A stretch of DNA of 64,000 nucleotides from Erythroxylum novogranatense (GCA_029891385.1 CM057229.1:2170001-2234000); one strand, 5' to 3'; positions 34,990 to 47,432 are shown, counted from the first letter of the stretch. A program made the numbers and translations. Notes: generated from the sequence alone by a model not told the origin.

Positions 34990-36770
34990 GACTCACCGGA
35001 TGTTGTTGCGGGTATGCTTCTTATTTTCGGCATAGAAGTATATGCATTGTTGGATCTGGATCCACCCATTCCTTTATTACACCGCATTTAGCATGTAGAT
35101 CGCATGGAATAGGCAGAGGTTACAGATGGGTTGGAGGTGAGTACACCTCCGGGTAATCTGTTGTATTGGGAGAGGTATGTATAGGATGTCCGATCCAGAT
35201 TGACCGAGCAGTTTGAGTGCTGATTTGATTATATTGCCTCTGAGAGAGATTGACGTGATATTGGGGACGGATTGGTTGGTGTGCATAGAGGTTTGTTATG
35301 GACCGTTACGCCAAGGAGGTCGTGTTGGAATCTCTGGCCACCCCAGTGGTGTTTAGAGGAGTCGATCCAGCGAGGCTCGAGAGGATGATATCCTTTATGG
35401 CGCCGAGATTGATTCGGGGAGGATGTGAGGCCTATTGGCTCACGTAGGATTCTAAGTGAGCGGAGATTGGAGGAGGTTCCGTAGTGAGGACTTTCCGGAT
35501 GTATTTTCCCGAGGAGTTCTGGGTTTGCCGCCAGAGCGAGAGATAGAGTTTGAGATCGATCTCGTTCCGTGCATCAGCTCTATATTGATCCTCCGTATAG
35601 GATGGCACCGTAGAATCGAGAGAGCTTAAGGCTCCGCCATAAGAGCTATTGGACAAGGGGTTTATCGACCGAGTGTTTCGCCATGGGAGCTCGATCTCGT
35701 TTGTAAAGAAGAAGGATGGGACTCGAGGCGTGTATTGACTATAGGCGGTTGAATCGGGTGTGATGAAGAATAAGTATCCACCGCCTAGGATTGATGATCT
35801 ATTTGATCGCCATGAGGAGCTCAGTGTTCACTAAGTTGGACCTTCGATCTGGTTACTATCACCGAGGATTGGAGGCCGATGTGCCTAAGAGTGCTTCCGA
35901 GTAGGTATGGGCACTTCGAGTTCTTAGTGATGCCGTTTGGGTTGACTAATGCCCGGACCTTTATGGCTTTGATGAATAGGATATTTCAGCCCTACTGGAT
36001 CGATTTGTGATTGTATTTATTGATGACATCTTGGTTTATTCGAGGGATAGTCGAGCACGCCGAGCATCCGAAGATTGTAATGGTCGTGAGAGAGAGGTAT
36101 TATTCGCCAAATTTGCTAAGGCGAATTTTGGCTTGATGAGATGTATTTCGGGACACGTGGTGTCCGTGAGGGTATATAGGTGGATCCTCACAAGATAGAG
36201 GCGATGATGAGTGGGAGGCCCCTAGATCATGCTGAGTTGTTAAGTTTTCTAGGATTGGCGGATATTATCGGAGATTCGCCGAGGGTTTCGTTGATCTCCG
36301 CCTTTGACGGGTTATTGAGGAAGAATGTACCGTTCAGATGGACCGAGGAATGCCGGAAGAGCTTTGAGGAGTGAAACATCGGTTGGACGCACCATGGCCG
36401 GTGTTAGGTATTCCTTCCGGATTTGGAGGCTTTGTGGTTTCTGATGATGCCTCGCATCGAGGATTGGGATGTATTGATGCAGCATGGGAGAGTTTTAGCG
36501 TATGCCTCGAGACGATTGAGGCCTCACGAGGTAAATTATCCGATCCATGACTTGGAGTTAAGCTGCGATGGTATTTGCCTCAAGATCTGGAGACATTATT
36601 TGTATGGTGAGATGTTCCGGATCTTCACCGATCATAAGAGTCGAGGTATCTGGCGAGCAGAGGGATCTCAATCGAGAGCAGAGGAGATGGGTAGAGTTCT
36701 TGAAGGATTATGATTATGCGATTGAGTACCACCGTGTAAGGCCAATGTGGTGGCGATGCATCGAGTAGGA
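34990..36770 (+). pseudogene. Chromovirus protease, reverse transcriptase and RNase H, frame-broken
   Basis: The protease region is weak (about 35000-35300). The RT is recognisable as FVKKKDGTR (35697-35722), [22 protein letters not shown] (35832-35860), MPFGLTNA (35931-35954) and the catalytic FIDDILVYSRD (36016-36048). RNase H follows with [22 protein letters not shown] (36496-36560) and [18 protein letters not shown] (36588-36640). The order and motifs are those of chromovirus Pol. Several single- or two-base frame changes interrupt it. Confidence 0.8.
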
Positions 36771-36779
36771 GATCTTATG

Positions 36780-38310
36780 GAGTGCGGCTTGATTCAGTTG
36801 ATAGATTGTTTAGTCCGATTCAAATTGAGAGCGCCGAATGTACAGATTGGATCTGGGTCGATGGAGCATCGATTGCTACTCGAGGCTTAGGCCGATCTTT
36901 GCATGACAGATTCGGAGGGTTCGTGATCGGGACCCCAGTACTAGTGAGACCGATTGATAGAGTTCGGATCGGTGTCGATTGAGTTCGAGTTGAGAGATGG
37001 GACATTGTGGATGGGACGGAGGTGTGTGCTTGGATATTGATGATCTGAGACAGGAGATCCTAGAGGAGGCTCATGTGGCCGCGTACGCTATGCATCCTGG
37101 TTCGACCAAGATGTATAATACTCTGAGACGGCATTTCTGGTGGCCTGGTATGAAGAAGCAAGTGGCAGAGTACGTGTCTAGATGTCTGATATGTCAACAG
37201 GTTAAGGCAGAGCATCAGGCTCCAGTGGGAAAGTTGCATTCGTTGCCCATTCCGGAGTGGAAGTGGGAGCGAATTACTATGGACTCCGTGATGTGGTTGC
37301 TTAGACACCGAGGCAACATGATGCTATCTAGGTCATAGTGGACCGATTGACTAAATCGGCTCACTTTTTGCCAGTAAGGGAGAGTAATACTCTCGATCAG
37401 TTGGCCCAGAAGTATGTTGCAGAGATTGTACGGTTGCATGGGGTTCCGTTGTCAATAGTTTCGCATAGGATCCTGTGTTCACATCGAGGTTACGGAAGAG
37501 CCCTGATCGCTATGGGTACTAGATCGAATTTCAAAGACCGCATTTCATCCTCGAACAGATGGATGAGTGAGAGGACGATCAGATATCGAGGACATGCTTC
37601 GCATGTGTCTTGGAGTTGAGGTGCATGGGATCGAGATTGGCATTGATAGAGTTTGCATACAACAACCGAAGTCGAGAGCAAGATTGGATGGCACCGTATG
37701 AGGCCTTGTATGGCAGCCGTGTAGATCACCATTGTATTGGGATGAAGAGGGTCGAGATTGATAGAGGGACCCGGTGATCCAGATCTGATAGATAAGATCT
37801 GATTGATTGAGTCGCATCGCGCGCTCAAGCGAACAGTAAGAGTTATGCGGATCAAGATCGGAGAGATATGAAGTGCAGTGTGGGTGATCGAGTGTTCCTT
37901 CGAGTGTCTCCTTGGAAAGGAGTATTGAGATTTGGCCATAAGGGCAAGTTGAGCCCTCGGTATATTGGTCCTATGAGATTATCGAGAAGATTGGACCACC
38001 GGCTTACGATTGGCTTTACCGAGCGAGATGTCCCGGTTCATGATGTATTTCATGTAAGTATGCTCCGACGGCACCGATCGGATCCGACACATGTGATTAG
38101 GCTCGGGACATCGAGATAGCCAAATGATATGAGTTATGTAGAGGAGCCGTGCGGATCATTGAATCACGGGTCAAGCAACCGAGGAACCGTGTGATTCCAT
38201 TGGTGAAAGTCCTTTGGAAGAACCACTCTTTTCGAGGAAGCTACATGGGAGGCGGAGGAGCTTATGAGGAGCCAAGATCCTCATTTATTTGATGGGACGG
38301 TATGAAATTT
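36780..38310 (+). pseudogene. Chromovirus integrase and chromodomain, frame-broken
   Basis: The zinc-binding HHCC domain is intact in one frame (36997-37338): EEAHVAAYAMHPGSTKM, HFWWPGMKKQVAEYVSRCLICQQ, then PIPEWKWERITMDSV. The core continues as VDRLTKSAHFLPVRES in a new frame at 37338. The C-terminal part (37868-38119) has GDRVFLRVSPWKG, KLSPRYIGP and VFHVSMLRRHRSDPTHVI. The chromodomain-like end (about 38120-38310: SYVEEP, LWKNHSF, EEATWEAEELMRSQDPHLF) is split by a one-base change in a T-run at about 38228. Confidence 0.8.
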
Positions 38311-38341
38311 CGAGGACGAAATTTTTATTAGGAGGGTGAAT

Positions 38342-41220
38342 TGTAACATCCCGTTACTGTTAGTAAGGGTATTTTGGTATTTATGAGCCATCTTGATAGG
38401 TTTCATCGCATTCATCGATCGAGCATGATATTGGCCTCTAATTATAGAGGAGCGTGCTTATTGCATATGCATTTATTCTTAGGTACGTGCATTCATGATT
38501 TTCCAGATTTGATTGTGACTATGGGTATTCGGTGATTGGATTGGGAGTTAATTGAGAAATTAGAGTAATTAAGTTCAATGATCGATTTAATATGTTTATG
38601 GGTGATTGGTAATTTATAGAGACTTTAGAAAATTTTGGAAAATTCGGGAGAAAATACCGGATGGAAATATTTGAGTGGTAATCGATTGATCAGTATAGTA
38701 TTAAAAGAACGTCAATGGCAATGGAAAATTAGAATTTTTCGATAGAAAATTTATGTGTTAAGCCATTGAAATTGTGAGATGAAATTTGGGTGATTTGGAG
38801 AGTTGGGCTATAAATACTAGGGTTGAAAGAAATTTGGGAAAAGTTTGCTAAGGCATTTTCCGGTTTTCTTCTTTCCCTTTACGGTGATTTCGATTCCTCC
38901 CAACGGTGAGAGATCCTTTGATTTCTTTTGGCTTCTTCCTTATGGTAATTAGTCTAATATGTCTCTTGATTGATAAAGGTTGGAAGCCTTGAGATTGGTA
39001 GATCAAGGATTTTGAAGGATTTCTAGGGTTTCGTGATTTTGAGAGATCCGTGGATTCGATCTGTGATTGGTAAGTTTTATGGTTTTAATGTTGTCATTAA
39101 TGGTTTCTCTGCATTTATGGCATTTATTATGTCCGATTGGGTGGTTGAGAGTGTTCTTGATGGGTTCTACTGGGTGTTATCGTGAGTGTGTAAGAGTTAA
39201 GGGATTGGTGATCGTTGTAAGCTTGAGGCTTTCATCAAGAAAGATTGCTTCTTTCTTGCCTTAGATAGTACGATTCGTTGGTGATTGAGTTATATTGATG
39301 ATTGGTTTAGATATTTGATGATTATATATATATTAAGGTTTCCGACGATGAAATTGATGAGTTATGTGTGTTGATAAATTAAGGAAATGGTTCTTGGAAG
39401 GAATAGAAGCTAAGGATTTGTTTTATTTTGTGTATCGAATTAATTGAGAGTTGTTCACAGAGGAAAATTTGGGTTAGAGTTTGAGTGGGATCCGGAACTT
39501 TGGAATTGTGTTTAAGGATGTGTTGGGAAGAAGGAGAACTGGTAGAGGAGCGAGAGCTCGGTAGACGGGCGAGAAGCGGTAGAGGAGCGAGAGCTCTCAG
39601 AGGCGAGAACTGGTAGAGAGCGAGAGCTCAGAGACGGCGAGGCTGGTAGAGGAGTGAGAGCTCTAGAGACAGGCGAGAAGCTGGTAGAGGAGCAATAACT
39701 CGAGGCGGCCTATGGGCATCTGGTGAGCACCAGCGCACCTCAGTCGCGACCTCCACCCTAGTTGTCTCAAGAGGTGTGTTTGAGGTTTTGGAATTGGGAC
39801 TTAGAAAATTACAAATTCAATGACTAAGGATTAAATTCAAATTGGAGTTTTAAATTGGAAATTGCAATAGAGGTTTTGACCGAATGAATAGGAAATGGTT
39901 ATAGAGAATATGAATTGAGGAAATTGGTGAATTCTAGGAATGGAGCAATTCTCGTCGATCATTGAACTAAGAGTCGTGAATTGGACCTAAGAGTCCAAAA
40001 TTGGGTATTAGCACCGAAATCGTGAACATGCATTGTACATCATTTCATTGAGACATATGCATTCTTGCACGGTAAATTGAGCATCTAGTAATGGGATTGT
40101 ACTTTCTTTATTATGAGAGGCACCGCTGGACCGCTGTTCCACGGACATTCTTGGGACTTCCAGCAAGAGCTCGGAAGTTCTGTGAGTAACCTAGTTGGTT
40201 TCTCAAATTTCGGATGCTTACATGCTTCTCGTGAATTACATGCAAAGGTGAATTATATGACTACCGTATGACTCTTGGCATGTAATGGATTGAATTGCAT
40301 GTTTTATGAATTGAATCGCATCATTACGTGATCTTGGATCAACTTCGGGCTTTATAGCCACACACCGTAAATTCTCGAACATGGTACCGCATGCATAAAT
40401 GCATGATCACATAATGGAATGTGTCCTAAGTTGCTATTTTCTTTGAAATGAGCTTTGAGCTCATACATCGTCATCGGCTTGGCAGGGGAGAAATCACGAC
40501 GCGTCCACACCGTATCTTGACCGAGCACTTGGGCACAAAATCGAATAATCTGGAAAGAGTCACATATGCATTGCATTTACATGATTGATCGTGTGGTGAC
40601 GACTCATGAAATACGTGATAATATGAAATCGTAGATCGCATCGTTATTGCAAATTGTTCTAAATTATCATTTATTGTTACTTATCGTAAGTGGCTACGAT
40701 CATCGCAATCGTTATAGATCGTTATATTATATTGGTAATGAATATTATCAGATATTCAGACGCCAGCGATAGCGTAATGCATGATTTGAGCGAACCATCG
40801 ATGATGGTTTTCATCGAGTTATAAACTCACCTCAAATTGCAACCTATTTTTCAGATGTTATAGTAGACTCTAGCTCAAGACCTTTCTTTCTCGCCATGCA
40901 TTCTTTGGCGAGGATCGTGATGGCTCAAAGGTCGGTCATTTGGGTTAAGCATTTTGAGGATGACTTAGGATAGACGCTTGTATCGCTTTTCCTTTTGATT
41001 TTGTTAGGAGGCGATAGATTTGTCTATTCGGATTGAATGATTGTATTGGATAAATTACATTTTGGATATTAATTTTCTGATTTCTGATTTATTGCAATTA
41101 TTACTGCGATGCCATGTAGATTTTAGCGAAATTTTCTGGTAGTGAACCTTTATCGTGGGATACGTGTCGGAGCGACCTACGGGTTTCTCGATGTGTACCC
41201 TACGATGAGGGGGCGCTACA
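38342..41220 (+). repeat. 3' LTR of the gypsy chromovirus
   Basis: TG at 38342 to CA at 41220, 2,879 bp, aligned with the 5' LTR. It is preceded by a purine-rich tract (ttaggagggtgaat, about 38328-38341), the plus-strand primer. The TATA box copy is at 38809-38816. Confidence 0.93.
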
Positions 41221-42099
41221 ACAGAAGTGGTGAATCCTTTATTGGCTACTCAATTACCTTCGAATACCTCAAGCTGTACCCAAGCACCACCCTATGAGCG
41301 ACCCGTGTAAGGCAACAAGGAATGGAGTCAAAGCACATAATCAGTATCCAAGATATCCTTGAGTACCTCAAGTCTAAGGATATTTGCACTATTACTATGA
41401 TGAGATTATCACTGACATTAGAATAGGACATCCATGTGATGATCTCATAGCAGGTCATCCAATGTACTTACTACCTCTAGTAAGCATTCACATCTCAACC
41501 CTAAATATCTCATATTTACTGACACGAGATCCACCGCTTGATCAAATCAAGGAGCTTGAGATGTCTTAGTCTCCGGATTACCGATGTCCAGCCAAAGAAT
41601 CCTACGACTAGGGATAATTTAGATACTGACATAATTGCACATGATAGGAATCTCAGTAGTATGATCACATCACAATTTCCTTCATGCTATATCATATATC
41701 ATGGACTTCATTAATTTGCTTATAGATCAATATCCATTCATAAACAATGAACAACAAAGTAATAAAATATGCCTTTCTTTATTTATTCATAAAGTATGTA
41801 CACAATTTTATACAAAACGCGCTAAAGGCGATTGCCTTTATGGCACTACTCTAACAACTATACCTTCAGCTGCATCCACCAAAGACCATACTTGGTTAGT
41901 GTACATGGATTCTATTTCAGATTTCATGGTTCTTGCCTTTTTAAAGAATCAATGTCTGACATTGCTTCCTTAAAAGCAATAGGTTCATCATTCAAAATTG
42001 AAGCATCATCACTTCCTTTTTCAACATGTAGATTTAATATAACAGGAGGATGATGTACCCTTCCAGACCGTCGTGGACTAAGTGTTTCTTGAACCATTG

Positions 42100-43100
42100 G
42101 TTGGACATTTAATGTATCAACTTATAGTTCTTGTTCCATTTCGATGTGTGTTTGTGGTTTTAAAATTTCTTTAAGTTCCACATCACTCCCATTACTTTCT
42201 TTGAAAATAAATTCTATTTCTAAAAATATAGCATGTATTGAGACAAATACCTTTTGCTCAAGATGATGATAAAATTGATATCCAAAACTTTCTTTTAGAT
42301 ACCCCACAAACATGCATTTATCTTATTTAACTTCAAGCTTATCAGACATTGCACACTTCATGTAAGCATCACATCCCCAAATTTTTAAGTGTGACAACCT
42401 TAGTCTTTTACTAATCCATATCTCCTATGGAGTCTTGTCAATGGTTTTGGATGAAACTCTGTTCAATAGGTAAGTAGCAGTGTTAAGAGCATATCCCCAA
42501 AACGAAACTGGAAGAACTGCTTAGTTCATCATGAAACGTATCATATCTAATAAAGTACAGTTTCTCCTTTCAGAAACTTCATTATGTTGTGGAGTTACAA
42601 GCGGAGTCTATTATGAGAGAATTCCATTCTCTTTTAAGTAACTAAGAAACTCATGGTCCAAGTACTCGCCACCTCGATGAGATCTAAGTTTCTTAATATT
42701 CTTACCAGTTTGTTCCTCTACTTCAAGTTTGAATTCTTTAAACTTTTCAAATGCTTCAGACTTGTATTTCATTAAATACACATAACCACATCTTGAATGA
42801 TCATCTGTGATATGTAAATCCTACTATAGCTTGAGAAGACATAGGGCCACATACATCTGAATGTATAAACTCTAACAACTCATTAGTACATTGTCCCTTT
42901 CCACTAAAGGAAAGTTTGGTCATTTTACCTTTTAAACAAGATTCACAAGTTTCATATGATTCATAATCAAAAGGATCTAAATATCCTCCTTTATGTAACT
43001 GTTTGATTCTTGTTTCATTAATATGACCTAACCTACAATGCCATAAACAAGAGGGATTTTAGTCACTTAATCTCCTTTTCTTGCTATTTATTTGAAGAAT
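42100..43100 (-). pseudogene. copia integrase remnant
   Basis: Minus-strand blocks: KMTKLSFSGKGQCTNELLEFIHSDVCGPMSS (about 42840-42930, first catalytic D in HSDVCG), a segment corresponding to KNIKKLRSxRGGEYLD (about 42655-42710, second D/E area), LLNRV-like and TPYEIW-like remnants (42400-42500), and CMFVGYLKESFGYQFYH (42250-42316). Stops and frameshifts are frequent. Confidence 0.75.
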
Positions 43101-43167
43101 ATGTCTTTTAAGATCTAATTCATACAAACTATTTATAAGCATACCAGATCCATAATAAATTTCATCT

Positions 43168-43905
43168 TTATAAAAAAGAACAACTATTATTCTTAATAGT
43201 GAAAACAAATCCATTCATATCCAAACATGGAATAGAAATAATGTTTTTTGTGATGACAAGAACATAATAACAATTATTTAGTTCAAGTACAAGATCAGAA
43301 GGCAAAGCTAAACTACAAGTTCCAATAGCTAATGCAGCAACTCGTGCTCCATTACCGACTCGTAAGTCCACTTCTCCTTTTCTTAACGCTCTACTATCTG
43401 TCAATACCTTCACATTGTTACAAATGTGAGAACCACATCCGGTATCTAATACCCAAGATTGTGATACAAAAATAGAAAGATTGATTTCAATCATAAACAA
43501 ACCTGAAGTTGAAGTTTCGCTTAACTTCTTTTCCTTCAAGCTAGCAAGATAAGCTTTGTAGTTCCTCTTCCAATGTCCAGCTATGCCACAATAGAAATAA
43601 GTGCCCTTGTCATTCTTCTTCTTGACACCGCCTGTTGGCTTTGCTACTTTAGCAAAAGCCTTCTAATTCTTGTTCATATTCTTTTTCTTAAGGGTCTTAC
43701 CCTTATTTTTGGAAGAAGAGAGCCAACAACAAAAACAGAACCAGATTCCTTCTTAAGGCATCTCTTAGCGGTTTTGAGCATGTTGAGTAATTCAGCCAAT
43801 GACATTTCCTTTTTATTTATGTGGAAGTTCATAATAAATTGTGAAAAACTCAGGGTAAGAGACTGGAGCACTAAATCAATGCTCAACTCAAGATTCAGGG
43901 TAAAA
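43168..43905 (-). pseudogene. copia gag tail, zinc knuckle and protease
   Basis: Gag: LSIDLVLQSLTLSFSQFIMNFHINK (43800-43886) and LAELLNMLKTAKRCLKKE, the end of the UBN2/gag domain. Nucleocapsid: a knuckle-like FYCGIAGHWKRN segment at about 43560-43600. Protease: WVLDTGCGSHICNN (43430-43475), with the catalytic D-T-G present in an open frame of 123 codons. The gag N-terminal part is lost where the (ATT)n repeat begins. Confidence 0.85.
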
Positions 43906-43940
43906 TTAAAATTAAAATTATTAAAATTATTAAAATTAAA

Positions 43941-43981
<41 letters not shown>

Positions 43982-44062
43982 ATTATTTCTATTATTATAA
44001 TAAATTTCCTTATTGTTATTATTTTTATTCAAAATCAAAATTTTTAAGTATTATTATTATAT
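43906..44062. repeat. (AAATT)n/(ATT)n microsatellite at the copia breakpoint
   Basis: 'taaaattaaaattaaaatta' grades into a pure ATT run (43942-43977) and further AT-rich sequence. The copia gag sequence stops exactly at its left edge. Confidence 0.85.
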
Positions 44063-44141
44063 TTAGTATTATTATAAAAATGACAAGAAATGAAGAAAAC
44101 ATACATACGAGGTCGCGATCGTACTGAGGCGCAATCGCTGT

Positions 44142-45570
44142 AACATCCCATTAGTTGTGGGAAGGTTAGAATAGTAAATATGAGTGATATGAAATATAAT
44201 TGATGTTTGAATGGTTTGAGTGATATTAAGTATAATTGGTATTTGAATAGTTTTGAGTGATCTTTTGAATTAATGTGAAAATTAATGTTTGAAAAATGAC
44301 AGTGGAGAGAACAAAAATTCAAGTGTTGAATTAGTGGTGAAAAACACGTAAAAGAAGTTTGTTGAAATGAAGCACAGAAATAAGATAAGAGAGGAAAAAT
44401 CTGGTTTTGAACTTCTATGATTTTATTGTACTAATTTAGGTAGATTTTGACAAAATTGTCTTATAAAAGTTATAGATCTTTGTTTTAGCTTTCCATTGAT
44501 ACAAAGTATAAAATTTTTGGGCAATGGAATTGAGAGATATGATATTTAGAAGTCTGTGATGCTGCATAGGAGGGATATTCGGGACAACTATTTCATTCTA
44601 AAATTTTGACCCTCATAGAGGCAAAAATTGTTTTTAAATTCTTCATGAAAGTTGTAGATCTAGAAGTCTTCTTTAAAACGGTCTTTGAATGACCTGAATC
44701 TAATATTTGTAGTGAAAGTTATCTCCATTTTACTAAACAGGTGTGAAGAAGAAGAAAAAAGGGAGGAGGAGGCAACTCTGCCGAAGGTTCGCGGAAGTCG
44801 CGATTGCGATTTGGCCCTCCTCCTAGCCTGAACATATTTCACTATTTTAGCCATAACTTTGTCGTCCGACTTTAAAATGATCCGATTTTTGAAGCGTTGG
44901 ATTCATAACGCATTCCTCAATCTCTCCATAAAAATTTATAGTTTTTGGTTTTACGTTTTGACTTAAAAAATATTGATCGAATCAAAGTAAGGATATCAGT
45001 TGGAAGAGCATGAACTAAATATTTTGTTGAAAATATTCTAGTATTTTGATGATATCTTGATATGTAAGATTACAAATAAGATGAATTTTAATTTGGATTA
45101 AACTAGAGATATAGACCTACAAATTGTCTCAAGATGTCGAATTTTGATTCTTTCTCTAAGATATTGAATTTCTATATGGAAATTGTACATAATACACTGT
45201 TATTGAATGTGAACAACTCAATAGTGTTGGAGGTATATCTTCCAAATTACTGAACCAAATTAAGTGATTTTGGTGTCAATGGAAAGATAAGACATAGAGG
45301 AACACTTTTCTAGAAGAATGTATGACCAAATTATATAAGTTTCGCTTTCTAATTGAATGTGAACATTAGACCTAAAAGTGTGACTTTAAAAAAAATGAAG
45401 TGAGTCATAAGAAAGAAATAGAGATTTTAATGGTTTATTGAGACATAAATTTAAGTATAAATTATAGTTAGATGAGTTTTGATATGAGAGTAATTTTGTG
45501 ATGAAATTGATTGATAAATATCCGAGATTGATATGAGATTAATATTCTTATTCTTATTAATTTTATTATT
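44142..45570. mobile_element. Probable gypsy-type LTR fragment
   Basis: It begins TGTAACATCCCATTAG, like the chromovirus LTR start, and runs through non-coding sequence with phrases typical of plant gypsy LTRs ('gttgtagatct', repeated near 44475 and 44650). No PBS, coding region or partner LTR is seen here, and the right boundary is arbitrary. Confidence 0.35.
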
Positions 45571-45584
45571 AATTTTGAATTACT

Positions 45585-45699
45585 ATTAATAATAACAACA
45601 ACAATAATAATAATAATAATAATAATTGTTATTATTAAATTCCTTATAATTTGTTATTTTATAATTTATTTTAGAATTATTTTTCTAATTTTATATTCC

Positions 45700-45758
<59 letters not shown>

Positions 45759-46080
45759 AATTATTATTATGTTTATTTAATCATTCTTATTAATTTAATT
45801 GTTTTAAATTATGATAATTATAAATTTTCTATTTATTATTATTTAATTTTATTTATTAATTAAATTAAATACTATTATTAAATTCCTTATTATTATTAAT
45901 TTTGTTCTTAATAATAATAAGAATAAAATATATATTTATACTCTTCATCAAGATAAAAATTAAACAAACAAACAAAAATTAAGACACTTTTAGAATAAAA
46001 GACAAATAATTAATTATGTACATAAATAAAAAATAAATTAATAAATAATTTATTAAATACATTATATAAATAAATTATGT
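45585..46080. repeat. AT-rich DNA with (AAT)n and (ATT)n microsatellites
   Basis: (AAC)/(AAT) units at about 45588-45635, followed by a 75-bp ATT run at 45700-45760. The rest is AT-rich and non-coding. Confidence 0.85.
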
Positions 46081-47432
46081 ATTTAATAAAAAAAATTGGA
46101 TGTCTGCCCGATTACTTGGCTCATAAGCCATCAAAATTGGAATACTAACAGAGTTGTGAATTTTTGTAAGTAGAACGACAATATTGTTTAACCTCGATAG
46201 AGTTAAAACAGAATAAAGGTGGACAGAAGATCCGAACCCTTTTCAAGGATCTTAATTGACACAAGCAGTTGTTTTCGAGACACTCCTACTTCTCAAGGAA
46301 CCACCAAGCCAAGCCCAACTTGTGCTTCTCTCGAATCAGCTTTCTTGATCTCTTAACAACAGTTCCTCAAAACCCTTTTGTCCTTTTCAGCTCTTTCATC
46401 TCTGCAACAAGAGCCACCGTTCCTGAAACCTCAAACGCAGCGAGGCAACCTCCTCTGAGATAGTTCCGGCAACCGTTGTGGACCGTAGTCCCAATGTAAT
46501 GAGGGTGCACTTCTCGGCCGTTTTTGAGTTTAATTACGTCGTAACACCACCATGTCACGTATAGATATCTATTTTCACCTTTAATTTGACAACTCTTATC
46601 ACCTGTCCGAACGAAGCATTTGCTTATCATAACTCCCGAGTCAAAGATGGATGGCTGAGGTAACCAGAACAATTGCTTGGTGATGAAAAATATTCACCTT
46701 CAAGGCTTCAACTCAATCATGGACAAGTTCATGTGCGTCTTCTTTCAATGCAATGCGTACTACCGAATCTTTCCAAACTCCATACTTGGATGCTTACGAG
46801 GAAGTGATTTTGATTAATTGATGTTCATGTTTATATGTTGTCAAAATTATGAATTCATATACTAATTTTATCCTATTTAATTTAATTATTTATCATCATT
46901 ACATCTTTTGTAATTTTATAGATTATTTTTATTTAATAAAGAATTTAACAATAAAGAATTATTTAAAAATATAAAAATAAGATTATAAATTAGAAAACAT
47001 AAAATACATAATTTAGCAAACAAGAGTGCTCTTAATCTGGAAACAAGGCCAGGTCAGTCCAAATCAAAATTCATTGACATTACTAGACTCCATTACAGAG
47101 AGGCTAAAGCTCTTCAAATTCAGGAGAGGACAACAAACTCCAATCTTGTGACAACGACCACAGAACTTTTTTAACACAAGGAAGGTCGGATTTGATCCTA
47201 GTTAGAAGCTCCACCTCTGTACCAAGGTCACGTTCGTGATAACGTTATCGCTATCGTTACCGTCTCCGTAATTTTCCAAGCATTTTGGTGCACAAATTAC
47301 AAAAAGTCTATACATACCTCTATCAAAACCTTGAATGTACAAGCTTTCCAGGATGACCAATTTACCTTCTTATACTGCTAACTAATCACTCAAACTGGAA
47401 AGAGGTTAGCGCCAAATCCATCGTCAATGGCG
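46081..47432. other. Intergenic DNA; unassigned 101-codon minus-strand frame
   Basis: 46367-46672 (minus) encodes a 101-residue frame with a cysteine- and aromatic-rich middle (YVTWWCYDVIKLKNGREVHPHYIG) and a look that is not random, but I do not recognise the family and see no splice-supported extension. The plus-strand frame at 46269-46463 overlaps it. 46800-47030 is AT-rich. 47040-47432 lies downstream of the glycosylase gene and may hold its 3' UTR. Confidence 0.25.

Larger units (their letters stand above)
30874..41225 (+). mobile_element. Full-length Ty3/gypsy chromovirus (Tekay/Del-like) with TSD ACAGA
   Basis: Complete structure: 5' LTR 30879-33776, PBS 33781-33792, gag-pol, polypurine tract, 3' LTR 38342-41220. 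The flanking ACAGA repeats (30874-30878 and 41221-41225) prove a single insertion event. Long LTRs (2.9 kb), a tRNA-iMet PBS and a C-terminal chromodomain point to the Tekay/Del clade of chromoviruses. The coding region keeps the order gag, PR, RT, RNase H, IN, CHD but no long open frame, with frame changes every 100-300 bp. Confidence 0.9.
29701..41861 (-). mobile_element. Solo LTR with TSD ACTAT, split by the gypsy chromovirus
   Basis: The outer boundaries are TG at 29706 and CA at 41856, flanked by ACTAT at 29701-29705 and 41857-41861. With the gypsy insertion (and one copy of its TSD) removed, about 1.80 kb of non-coding sequence is left with a single LTR-like beginning and end and no internal coding region, so it is best read as a solo LTR. 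The terminal motif 'accgggattttcctaca', seen on the minus strand at the left end, suggests minus-strand orientation. It shares ordered blocks with the remnant at 17998-18717. It interrupts the copia pol frame exactly between GIV and IGCKW. Confidence 0.75.
27491..43905 (-). mobile_element. Ty1/copia retrotransposon on the minus strand, split by nested insertions
   Basis: Right to left on the minus strand: gag tail and zinc knuckle (43560-43905), protease (43168-43539), integrase (about 42100-43100), interruption (29706-41856), reverse transcriptase (28950-29705), RNase H (about 28250-28950), and an AT-rich LTR/3'-flank-like stretch (27491-28200). The reading frame on either side of the interruption joins logically: ...NQVWSLVDAAEGIV at 41862-41930 and IGCKWIFKRKFD at 29655-29695. 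The gag side is cut at 43905 by an (ATT)n microsatellite, so the 5' LTR is missing. It is inactive, with many stops and frameshifts. Confidence 0.85.

Noticed and set aside
43573..44127. 184-codon plus-strand frame
   Set aside because: The first part is antisense to copia gag and the rest is translated (ATT)n microsatellite.
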